Positions 42,388 through 50,467 of a DNA stretch of 64,000 nt are shown piece by piece (positions within the stretch are counted from its first letter, which is position 1; each line of letters opens with the position of its first letter). The DNA lies in NCBI RefSeq assembly GCF_036345915.1, contig NZ_CP107785.1, positions 310,001 to 374,000 on the forward strand, in the 5' to 3' direction. The translations under genes and the position numbers were made by a program. The stretch comes from Nocardia sp. NBC_00565 (lineage in GTDB: Bacteria; Actinomycetota; Actinomycetes; Mycobacteriales; Mycobacteriaceae). The notes beneath the pieces are model-generated. The model saw only the letters and a program-made list of their open reading frames with translations, had not been told where the DNA came from and did not search any database.

Positions 42388-43359
42388 GTGCGTGGCGGCA
42401 CGTGGCATCACGATGGTGCGATGGGCGAGATCGTGGGCACCGCGCACCGAATCCTGTGGAACGAACTGCCGGAGCAGGTACGCGCCGAGATCGAGTACCG
42501 CCTCGGTGCCCGGGTTCGCTCGGCCGCCTCTCAAACGGGCGGGTTCAGCCACGGCATGGCCGCGCGACTGCTGTTGGATGACGGCCGCCGGGCTTTCGCG
42601 AAAGCGATCAACGGCGACGACGACCTGTCGGGCATGTACCGGACCGAGGCACGGTCCGCGGCACGGTTACCGCGCACGGTACCGACTCCGTCGGTCCAGT
42701 TCACTGTCGATATCGCGGGATGGTTCATCGTGGTGTTCGACGACGTCGATGGCCGCCATCCTCGACTCGATCGGCCGACCGAACTGGGGGCGGTCCTCGC
42801 CGCGGTCGAGCGGCTGGCCACCGCGCTGACGCCCAGCCCTCTGCCCGATGTACCCACGATCGCCGACGATTACGGACCGCGCCTGAACTGCTGGCGGCGA
42901 TTTGCCGGGCATGGCCCGCCCTCCGACCTCGACAGCTGGACGCTGAGCAACCTCGACCGGTTGGCCGAGTTGGAATCGACCTGGTCCGAGCCCGCCGCCG
43001 GCGACACCTTGCTAAACACTGACCTGCGTCCGGACAATATGCTGCTGCGCGCCGACGGGGCTGTGGCGGTGATCGACTGGGCGTGGCCGTGCCGAGGCGC
43101 AGCCTGGATCGACCTCGTCTCGCTGGCACCATCGATCGCGGCCAGCGGAGTCGACCCGGATCCGATCCTCGCCGCACATCCTTCAACTGGTGATGCCGAT
43201 CCAGCCGCCATAGACGCGTTCATCTGCGCGCTGGTCGGCTACTGGGAGAACAACAGCCGCCTACCCGCCCCACCGCGATCACCGAAACTCCGCCGCTACC
43301 AAGCACACTCGGCACAGGTGTCACTAGCATGGTTGAAGCGACGACTGGTATGGCCGTAG
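42388..43359 (+). CDS. APH-family phosphotransferase
   Basis: The 323-residue protein has a kinase-like fold. It contains G-G-F-S-H-G-M-A-A-R in the nucleotide region, A-F-A-K-A-I for the ATP lysine, and the catalytic loop L-L-N-T-D-L-R-P-D-N-M-L-L (Asp followed by Asn). The metal site is V-I-D-W-A-W-P. Catalytic residues are therefore intact, although the usual HxDxxxxN begins with N-T-D. It could phosphorylate an aminoglycoside or another alcohol. The GTG at 42388 and an ATG at 42421 are both possible starts. Confidence 0.82.
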   Translation: MRGGTWHHDGAMGEIVGTAHRILWNELPEQVRAEIEYRLGARVRSAASQTGGFSHGMAARLLLDDGRRAFAKAINGDDDLSGMYRTEARSAARLPRTVPTPSVQFTVDIAGWFIVVFDDVDGRHPRLDRPTELGAVLAAVERLATALTPSPLPDVPTIADDYGPRLNCWRRFAGHGPPSDLDSWTLSNLDRLAELESTWSEPAAGDTLLNTDLRPDNMLLRADGAVAVIDWAWPCRGAAWIDLVSLAPSIAASGVDPDPILAAHPSTGDADPAAIDAFICALVGYWENNSRLPAPPRSPKLRRYQAHSAQVSLAWLKRRLVWP

Positions 43360-43641
43360 GAAACGGCCGGTGCGCCCCAATGCTGGCTGATCGCGGGTGA
43401 GATGCGTGAGATCGCCGACATACTGCAGCGGTTGCTGAGCATGTACTGATGTGCTGAAAGTGCTCTGCCGGAAGGCATTTAACAGGTGGAAGTCATCCAA
43501 CAGCACGCCGCCAGCATCCACCGATGGCAACTTCGATTTCGCGCGCCACCTCTCGAGTGCCACTGATTCTGCTGCGCGCCAGCGACATTCACCAGATTCC
43601 TTCCCATCATCGGGAATGTGCGAAGCGCTACTGGAACCATG

Positions 43642-44532
43642 ATGTCGGGTTTACTTGGCAGGACCCAGCCCTCGGTGCGATGGAGCGTCTACGTGGGGTT
43701 AGATTCGTCGGCAGCCGCCCGATACGGTGGCATCGTCCCGCCGGGTTTCACCGAGCTCAGGCCCGGTGTCAGCGAATTCCTTGTGGTGGCTGTCGATTTC
43801 GACCTCACCACCCGCGGTGAAGCAGGGTTTCGCGACCTTGCGGCGCTGCTGCCGGATTCGGTAACGGTCTGGTTGACCGCTCAGCCGCCCGCGAGCGTCG
43901 CGGATACGGCGTCGGGCGAGGCGTACACGGCGTGGTGGTGGGACCGGCTCGCCGCCGCTGGAGCGGAGATCGACGCGGTACTCGGATATTGCGCGGGCGG
44001 CGTGTTCGCTTCCGCGCTCGCCGATGAGGTGGCGCGACAGGAGGGCCGCCGACCCGCCACCGTTCTTTTCAATCCCGGTCGGCCTACCAAGGATTCGGTG
44101 TTCCGCGATATACGCACCACCCTGACTGCGCTGTCCTCGCTGTCGGGCGCCGAGCGCGATGACCTGATCGGCGAGGCGAGCGCCCTGCTGGGGGAGTGGC
44201 CGCGGGATGTCCCCGGCATTCTCGATCGACTCCTGGCGCTCTACCGCGACGCCGCGCACGCCGCCTTCGAACGAGTCGGTATCGCACCGGATGTCGGCGC
44301 CGAGCTGATCGATGTGTTCGCCTCCTACACCGCCTATCTGCGGGCGGCCTCGACCATGGCGGCGCGCCCGCAGTGGTCGTCGGCGACCGCCCTGATCTCC
44401 GTGGAAGACGACGGAGAACCAGATTTCACCGTGCACCGCGTCCCCACCACGATCGGCCGTCGCGACCTGTTGCGGACACCCGAGGTCGCACGCCTGGTCA
44501 TGAACGCGATGCAGCCGGAAAGGCGGAGTTGA
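43642..44532 (+). CDS. Thioesterase-like alpha/beta hydrolase with Cys nucleophile
   Basis: The 296-residue protein opens the NRPS-PKS cluster and ends one base before the A-T gene. The fold is that of a type I/II thioesterase, but the nucleophile elbow is G-Y-C-A-G-G with Cys117 instead of Ser. Cys-containing thioesterases are known in some NRPS and PKS systems. No other thioesterase domain exists among the megasynthase genes in the window, so it is the likely release or editing enzyme. The ATG at 43642 (or 43639) starts the recognisable part. Confidence 0.68.
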   Translation: MSGLLGRTQPSVRWSVYVGLDSSAAARYGGIVPPGFTELRPGVSEFLVVAVDFDLTTRGEAGFRDLAALLPDSVTVWLTAQPPASVADTASGEAYTAWWWDRLAAAGAEIDAVLGYCAGGVFASALADEVARQEGRRPATVLFNPGRPTKDSVFRDIRTTLTALSSLSGAERDDLIGEASALLGEWPRDVPGILDRLLALYRDAAHAAFERVGIAPDVGAELIDVFASYTAYLRAASTMAARPQWSSATALISVEDDGEPDFTVHRVPTTIGRRDLLRTPEVARLVMNAMQPERRS

Positions 44533-44533
44533 T

Positions 44534-46267
44534 ATGGCGACCGGCACATCCACTGTCGCGGAACTGTTCAGCAGACAGGTGCATCGGATCGGCGATGCCA
44601 CGGCTGTCGTCCACCCCGACGGCCGACTCAGCTACCGCCAGCTCGACGACGTCGCCACCCGTCAGGCCCGAGCGTTGCACCGCCACGGCGTGCGCCGGGG
44701 TCACCTCGTCGCGGTGTACCTCGACAACTCCCTCGATCTCATCATCGCGCTGCTCGCGATTGTCAAGAGCGGGGCATGTTATCTGCCACTGGCCGTGACC
44801 GATCCGTCGCGGCGTACCGGGATGCTCCTGCGAGCAGCCGAACCGAAGCTCGTTCTGGTCCACCAGCACGGCACGGAGTGGATGACCGGACTCGCTCCCA
44901 TAGTCCCGATGAGCGTGGAGACCGGCGACGACGATCCCCCCGGCAATCCGCGACCCGGCCCGGCGCCAGGCGATGCCGCGTACATCATCCACACGTCCGG
45001 TTCCACCGGCCGCCCCAAGGGCGTCGTCATCGAACACGGTGCCCTCGCAACGTATCTACGTTGGGCCGTGACGTGGTATCCGGGCCTTGCGGGCTTGGTG
45101 CGCGTGCACGCCTCGCCAGCGTTCGACATGGCGGTGACAAGTCTGTTCGGCCCACTGGTCGCGGGCGGAACTCTCGACGTCGCGCCCCTCGACGATCCCG
45201 GCGAAACCCACGACACGCCGACCTTTCTCAAGGTGACTCCCGCGCACCTGCCGCTGCTGCGCTCCGCGTTCCCGCACTGCGCGCCCACCTCGGATCTCAT
45301 CGTGGGCGGCGAAGCGCTCACCGGTGCGATGCTCGCCGACTGGCGGCGCGAGAACCCGGCGGCCACCGTTGTCAACGAGTACGGTCCCACCGAAGCCACG
45401 GTGGGCTGTTGCGTCCACCGGGTGGTGCCGGGCGAAGCACTCGCACCTGGGCCCGTCCCCATCGGCCTGGCCACCCCGGGAACCCGGCTGCATGTGCTCG
45501 ACTCCCGACTCCGTCCCGTCGGCGCGGGGGAGTTGTACATCGCCGGGCAACAACTTGCGCGCGGCTATCTGGGTAGGCCCGGACTCACGGCCGCCGCCTT
45601 CGTGGCCGACCCACTCGGGCCGCCCGGCACGCGGATGTATCGCACCGGCGACCGCGTTCGCCGCCGAGACGATGACCTGCTCGAGTTCACCGGCCGGGTC
45701 GACGACCAGCTGGCCATCAACGGATTCCGGGTCGAGCCGGGCGAAATCGTCGACATGCTCACGCGGGCCGCCGACGTGGATCAAGCCGCGGTGGTAGCTC
45801 TCGACGACGGATCCGCAGGTGCAGGGCTCGTCGCGTATGTGACACCGGCACCGGGCGCCACCCCGACCGCCGCCGCACTGCGGGAGTACCTCGCCGACCG
45901 GCTTCCGGGACACCTTGTGCCAACGACCATTGTGCTGCTGGAAGCGTTTCCCCTCACCCCGAACGGCAAGCTCGACTACGCCGCTCTACCGGAACTCGTT
46001 GCAGGCACTGGGATGCACGCGGATTCGCCCCCAGCGCCGCGGACACCGACGGAACATCTCGTCTGTGAGCTGATGGCGGAGCTGCTCGAACTCGAACAGG
46101 TCGGCATCGACGATGATTTCTTCGCCCTCGGCGGGACCAGCCTGGCCGCCGCGCGCCTGGTGACCCGGGCCCGCCGCAACGGCGTGGATTTCACCCTCAC
46201 CGACGTGCTCAGCCACCGTACGGTGCGCAGGTTGCTCGATCCTCCCTTCCGCCCGGCCGGGCACTGA
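44534..46267 (+). CDS. NRPS A-T protein, predicted Asn-activating
   Basis: The 577-residue protein is an adenylation domain (about 10-480; H-T-S-G-S-T-G-R-P-K-G, Y-R-T-G-D-R, N-G-K-L-D-Y) plus a PCP with F-A-L-G-G-T-S (Ser536). Aligning by eye to GrsA gives pocket residues D-M-T-K-I-G-E-V-G-K. These differ from the published Asn code D-L-T-K-L-G-E-V-G-K at only two positions, so Asn is the predicted substrate. It has no condensation domain and is probably the loading or first module. The hydroxylase gene follows 9 bp later. Confidence 0.88.
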   Translation: MATGTSTVAELFSRQVHRIGDATAVVHPDGRLSYRQLDDVATRQARALHRHGVRRGHLVAVYLDNSLDLIIALLAIVKSGACYLPLAVTDPSRRTGMLLRAAEPKLVLVHQHGTEWMTGLAPIVPMSVETGDDDPPGNPRPGPAPGDAAYIIHTSGSTGRPKGVVIEHGALATYLRWAVTWYPGLAGLVRVHASPAFDMAVTSLFGPLVAGGTLDVAPLDDPGETHDTPTFLKVTPAHLPLLRSAFPHCAPTSDLIVGGEALTGAMLADWRRENPAATVVNEYGPTEATVGCCVHRVVPGEALAPGPVPIGLATPGTRLHVLDSRLRPVGAGELYIAGQQLARGYLGRPGLTAAAFVADPLGPPGTRMYRTGDRVRRRDDDLLEFTGRVDDQLAINGFRVEPGEIVDMLTRAADVDQAAVVALDDGSAGAGLVAYVTPAPGATPTAAALREYLADRLPGHLVPTTIVLLEAFPLTPNGKLDYAALPELVAGTGMHADSPPAPRTPTEHLVCELMAELLELEQVGIDDDFFALGGTSLAAARLVTRARRNGVDFTLTDVLSHRTVRRLLDPPFRPAGH

Positions 46268-46276
46268 GGAGACGAC

Positions 46277-47248
46277 ATGGCACAGGCACTGCCCGCCGAA
46301 CTCGCCCACCTCGGTCCCGCTGTTGGCCTGCTCGAAAGCAACGGGATCACCTCGGCCGCGGTCTATCCGCTCCCTGACGACCTCGTCGACATCCCCGGAT
46401 GGGCACGGCGGCACCGCGCGGAAATGCGGGCCGCGCTGGCCCGATTCGGAGTGGTGCTGCTGCGCAACGTAACCGTCGATGTCGACCTCTTCGGGCAGAT
46501 CGCCGCCGCCGTCGGCGGCGATCCACTGCCCTACCGCGACCGTTCCACGCCCCGGTCGCACGTCGACGGCAACATCTACACCTCCACGGAATACCCTGCG
46601 GACCAGCGGATCCCACTGCACAACGAGAACTCTTACGCCGATGTCTGGCCCGCGATGCTGTTCTTTCTCTGCGCCGAACCTGCCCGACATGGCGGGGCGA
46701 CGCCGGTCGCCGACAGTCGCGCGGTGTTCGGCCGGATCGACGCCGACATCCGCACGCGGTTCGCCGGCGGCATCGTCTACACCCGGACCTACCGTGACGA
46801 TGTGGGGCTGGGCTGGCAGGAGGCGTTCCAGACCGATTCGCGGTCCGAAGTCGAGGAGTATTGCGCCCGGCATGGCCAGCATTGCGAGTGGGACGGCCCG
46901 GTACTGCGAACCCGGTTCCATCGGCCGGCTTGGCGTGCCGAGGCGTCTTCCGGCAGCCCGGTGTGGTTCAACCAAGCCCACTTGTTCCATGTGTCGGCGC
47001 TGGACGCGGAGATCCGCGAGGCACTGTTGCTCAGCTATCCCGACCGCGATCTGCCCCGCAACGCCTATCACGGCGACGGCAGTCCGCTGTCCGCGGATGA
47101 TCTCGGGCGCATCGACGAGGTCTACCGGGAATGCGCCCTCACGATCCCATGGCGGCGGGGCGATCTGATGGTGGTCGACAACATGGTGGCCGCGCACGGC
47201 CGCATGCCGTATCGCGGTCCGCGTAGCGTGCTGGTGGCCATGACATGA
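46277..47248 (+). CDS. SyrP/TauD-type Fe(II)/2-oxoglutarate dioxygenase
   Basis: The 323-residue TauD/TfdA-fold enzyme has the iron ligands H-N-E (His115, Glu117) in P-L-H-N-E-N-S-Y and the distal His307 in V-A-A-H-G-R. The arginine for 2-oxoglutarate lies in Y-R-G-P-R. The E-Y-P...I-P-L-H-N-E-N-S-Y pattern is that of SyrP-like enzymes, which beta-hydroxylate carrier-bound Asp. Beside an Asn-type A-T protein, the likely reaction is beta-hydroxylation of PCP-bound Asn. That assignment is inference. It ends 64 bp before the C-T-C gene. Confidence 0.87.
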   Translation: MAQALPAELAHLGPAVGLLESNGITSAAVYPLPDDLVDIPGWARRHRAEMRAALARFGVVLLRNVTVDVDLFGQIAAAVGGDPLPYRDRSTPRSHVDGNIYTSTEYPADQRIPLHNENSYADVWPAMLFFLCAEPARHGGATPVADSRAVFGRIDADIRTRFAGGIVYTRTYRDDVGLGWQEAFQTDSRSEVEEYCARHGQHCEWDGPVLRTRFHRPAWRAEASSGSPVWFNQAHLFHVSALDAEIREALLLSYPDRDLPRNAYHGDGSPLSADDLGRIDEVYRECALTIPWRRGDLMVVDNMVAAHGRMPYRGPRSVLVAMT

Positions 47249-47312
47249 GCGAGCGAATCATGTGCCAGCGCGCATCGCGCATGGCGGAGCCGAGCGCCAG
47301 CGAGGCGCAGCC

Positions 47313-50228
47313 ATGAGCGGCGATATCACTGAACAAGGTGTGACCGTCTACGCGGCGTCTTTCGGCCAGCGTCGGTTGTGGTACGCGCAGCGCCTGGAGC
47401 CCGCGAGTCCGATCGCCAACGTGCCCTTGGCGATACGCCTGCGCGGAAACTTCGATCTCGCGGCGTGGCAGCGGGCAGTCGATGTGGTGGTGGACCGGCA
47501 CGATGCGCTGCGGACCTGTTTCGCCGATCGTGGCGGGACACCGGAACAGGTGGTCCTCGACACCTGCCGGGTGCGAGTCGAAGTCGAAGAGATCCCCGAG
47601 TCCGTCGCAGCCGACTTCCTGGACCGGGTCGCGACCACGCCATTCGATCCGACGGTCGCGCCGCTGCTGCGCATCGCCCTCGCCCGCTTCGCCGACGAGG
47701 ATCACCTGCTGGCGATCAGCATGCATCATGCCATCACCGACGGCAGATCGTATGACGTGCTGCTGCGGGAGCTTTCGGACAGCTACGCGGCGATTCGCAG
47801 GGGCGCGATCCCGGATCCGCCCGAATTGGCGGTGCAGTACGGCGATTATGCCGAGTGGCAGCAGGATGCCGTCGCAGTGGGCCGGTGGGCCGACCAGGCC
47901 GAGTTCTGGCGCGCCGAACTCGCGGACGTGCCGCTGCTGCTGGAGTTGCCGACCGACCGGCCACGGCCATCGGTGCGATCCTCGGCAGGCGAGACGATTC
48001 CATTCGTGGTGGCCGCGCCGACCGCGGCGGGCATTCGGGATGCGGCGCGCCGGCTCGGCGGCACAGTGCACATGGCGCTGATGGCCGCGTTCCAGGCACT
48101 GCTCGCCGATATCGCAGGCCAGGACCGGTTCGTCGTCGGCACGGCCGTATCCGGTCGCGGCCCCGCGGCGGTGGAGGACCTGATCGGGTTCTTCGTCAAC
48201 ACCATTCCCGTCAAAGCGGATTGTTCCGGCATGCCGACGTTTCCGGAGCTGTTCGGCCGGGTTCGAGAACACCTGCTGCGTGCCTACGCCCATCAGGACC
48301 TGCCGCTGGACCACATCGTGGACGCCGTGCGGCCGCCGCGGGATCCGGCACGCACGCCGCTGTTCCAGGCCATCCTCACCTACAGCCCGCACCCGCTTGC
48401 CGAATTCCGGCTGCCCGACGTCGAACTCGGGTACGTCCCCGTGGCACCTTCCGGTGGCTGCCATTCCGACCTCGACCTCATCGTCTACGACGATGGAAAG
48501 CAATTGCAGGGCTATCTGATTCGACCTGCCGCCCTCATCGACGACGAACGTGCTTGCGGCTGGGTGGCGGCACTGCTGGGGCTGCTGGCAGACATCGCGG
48601 CCGGGTCGGATCGTGCGCTGTGCACCGGCGCCCGTCCAACGCCGCCGGTCACAGCACGCGAAGCCGCTCCCTCCGGGACGGCCGCCGACGGTCCGCGAAC
48701 CGACCTGCAGCGCTTCGTCGCCGACATCTGGGCGCAGGTGCTCGGCGCGAACGCCGTCGGCGTGCGTGACGACCTGTTCGCCTGCGGGGGCGACTCGCTG
48801 CAAGCCCTCCGGCTGCTGAGCCGGGTCGAAACCGGGACCGGACGCAGCATCGCGCTGGCCGATTTCCTCCGCGAGCCCACCGTCGCCGGGCTCGCCGCGC
48901 TGCTGGGTGACGCCACGAATCCTGGTGCGGCCGATCGGCCTTCAGTGCCACTGGGCCCGTCCGAACGCATTCCCGCTCGCGCGTCGTACGGTCAGCACCG
49001 CCTCTGGTTCATGCAGCGACTGGAGCCCGACAGCACCACCTACACCGTGCCGGTGGCCGCTAGAGTGCGGGGTGCATTGGATCTCGTTGCGCTGCAACGG
49101 GCAGCCGACGTGATTGTGGAAAGGCACGATGTCCTCCGGACGCGCTTCGCCGACACCGGAAGCATTCCGGAACAGATCGTGGAAGCCGACTTCCGGGTAT
49201 CGCTCCAGGTCGAAGAGATACCGGAAGCTGCCGCAATGGATTTCGTCGACCGAATCACCGGCATCCCATTCGACCTGACAACGCTGCCGTTGTTCCGCAT
49301 CGCCGTCGCGAGATTCGGCGCCGCCGATCATCTGGTGGTTCTCGCGATGCACCATGCCATCGCCGATGGCTGGTCCATCGACCTCCTGTTCCGCGAATTA
49401 TCGCTCTGCTACAACGCTTTCCAGGCGGGGACCGTACCCGTACTGCCGGATATTTCGGTTCGCTACGGCGATTACGCTGAATGGCAGCGTGCCATGGCCG
49501 AGGCGGGACACTGGGATGGCCAGTCGTCGTTCTGGCGCACCGAACTCGCCGACTGGCCACTGATCCTGGACCTTCCGACCGATCGACAGCGTCCTGCCAT
49601 ACGGACCGCACACGGCCGATCCCTGCATTTCACGATCCCCCCAGCCACCACGGCCGGGATACGCGCCGCGGCCCGGCGATATGGCGGCACCGTGCACATG
49701 GTGCTGATGGCCGCGTTCCAGGCAGTGCTCGCCGAACTCAGCGGACAGGACCGATTCGTCGTCGGCACCGCGGTGTCGGGCCGTGGCCCCGCCGCGGTCG
49801 ACAATGTCGTCGGATTCTTCGTCAACACCATTCCGGTCAAGGTGGACTGTTCCGGCGCACCCAGCCGGCCGGAGCTTTTCGACCGGGTCCGACGCAACCT
49901 GCTGCGCGCGTATACGAATCAGGATCTTCCGCTGGAGCGCATCGTTGACGCTGTACGCCCGCCCCGCGACCTCGGCCGCACTCCGCTCTTCCAGGCCGTC
50001 CTGACCTTCGCAACCGACCCCTGCGCCGAATTGCGCCTCGGCGCAACGCAGATCGAATCGCATTCGGTGCTGCAGGACGCCGCCCGCACCGATCTGACGG
50101 TGGAGATCCACGACACCACACCGGCTTTGGACGGCGTGGTGGAGTTCAGCACCGACCTGTTCGACCGGGTGACCGTCGCCTCGTTCACCGACCGCCTCCT
50201 GGAGGAGCTCGCCCAGTGGAACCGCTGA
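47313..50228 (+). CDS. NRPS C-T-C protein without A domain
   Basis: The 971-residue protein has two complete condensation domains around a PCP. C1 (about 10-430) has His138/His139 and Asp143 in M-H-H-A-I-T-D-G. The PCP Ser is 495 in C-G-G-D-S-L. C2 (about 550-970) has His680/His681 and Asp685 in M-H-H-A-I-A-D-G. Both active sites are intact. The PCP must be loaded in trans, for example by the A-MbtH protein encoded at 62019. The ATG at 47313 is preferred over 47262. The gene overlaps the stand-alone PCP gene by 13 bp. Confidence 0.9.
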   Translation: MSGDITEQGVTVYAASFGQRRLWYAQRLEPASPIANVPLAIRLRGNFDLAAWQRAVDVVVDRHDALRTCFADRGGTPEQVVLDTCRVRVEVEEIPESVAADFLDRVATTPFDPTVAPLLRIALARFADEDHLLAISMHHAITDGRSYDVLLRELSDSYAAIRRGAIPDPPELAVQYGDYAEWQQDAVAVGRWADQAEFWRAELADVPLLLELPTDRPRPSVRSSAGETIPFVVAAPTAAGIRDAARRLGGTVHMALMAAFQALLADIAGQDRFVVGTAVSGRGPAAVEDLIGFFVNTIPVKADCSGMPTFPELFGRVREHLLRAYAHQDLPLDHIVDAVRPPRDPARTPLFQAILTYSPHPLAEFRLPDVELGYVPVAPSGGCHSDLDLIVYDDGKQLQGYLIRPAALIDDERACGWVAALLGLLADIAAGSDRALCTGARPTPPVTAREAAPSGTAADGPRTDLQRFVADIWAQVLGANAVGVRDDLFACGGDSLQALRLLSRVETGTGRSIALADFLREPTVAGLAALLGDATNPGAADRPSVPLGPSERIPARASYGQHRLWFMQRLEPDSTTYTVPVAARVRGALDLVALQRAADVIVERHDVLRTRFADTGSIPEQIVEADFRVSLQVEEIPEAAAMDFVDRITGIPFDLTTLPLFRIAVARFGAADHLVVLAMHHAIADGWSIDLLFRELSLCYNAFQAGTVPVLPDISVRYGDYAEWQRAMAEAGHWDGQSSFWRTELADWPLILDLPTDRQRPAIRTAHGRSLHFTIPPATTAGIRAAARRYGGTVHMVLMAAFQAVLAELSGQDRFVVGTAVSGRGPAAVDNVVGFFVNTIPVKVDCSGAPSRPELFDRVRRNLLRAYTNQDLPLERIVDAVRPPRDLGRTPLFQAVLTFATDPCAELRLGATQIESHSVLQDAARTDLTVEIHDTTPALDGVVEFSTDLFDRVTVASFTDRLLEELAQWNR

Positions 50229-50467
50229 CCGATATGACCTGCCCCGGCATCACCGCATACGTCACCGGAATGTGGTGCGCGATCCTCGATGTCGCCGCGG
50301 TCGGCCCGGACGACAACTTCTTCGATCTGGGCGGGACTTCCTTCCAGCTGCTCATGGTGAAGGACCGCCTCGACACCGAGTTGGGCATCACCACCGACCT
50401 GATCAGCTTCTTCCGTCATCCCACGGTGGCGGAGCTGGCCGACTACCTCTACGGGAAGACACGATGA
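50216..50467 (+). CDS. Stand-alone peptidyl carrier protein
   Basis: The 83-residue carrier protein has F-D-L-G-G-T-S-F-Q with Ser42 as the phosphopantetheine site. It overlaps the C-T-C gene (13 bp) before it and the PKS gene (4 bp) after it, so the three are translationally coupled. It would complete the module begun by the second C domain of the preceding protein and hand the chain to the ketosynthase. It needs loading in trans. Confidence 0.9.
   Translation: MEPLTDMTCPGITAYVTGMWCAILDVAAVGPDDNFFDLGGTSFQLLMVKDRLDTELGITTDLISFFRHPTVAELADYLYGKTR

Noticed and set aside
43360..43470. In-frame continuation after the phosphotransferase stop reading A-G-E-M-R-E-I-A-D-I-L-Q-R-L-L-S-M-Y
   Set aside because: It looks helical, but it follows an in-frame TAG and has no supported start. 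Stop readthrough is not warranted by the sequence.
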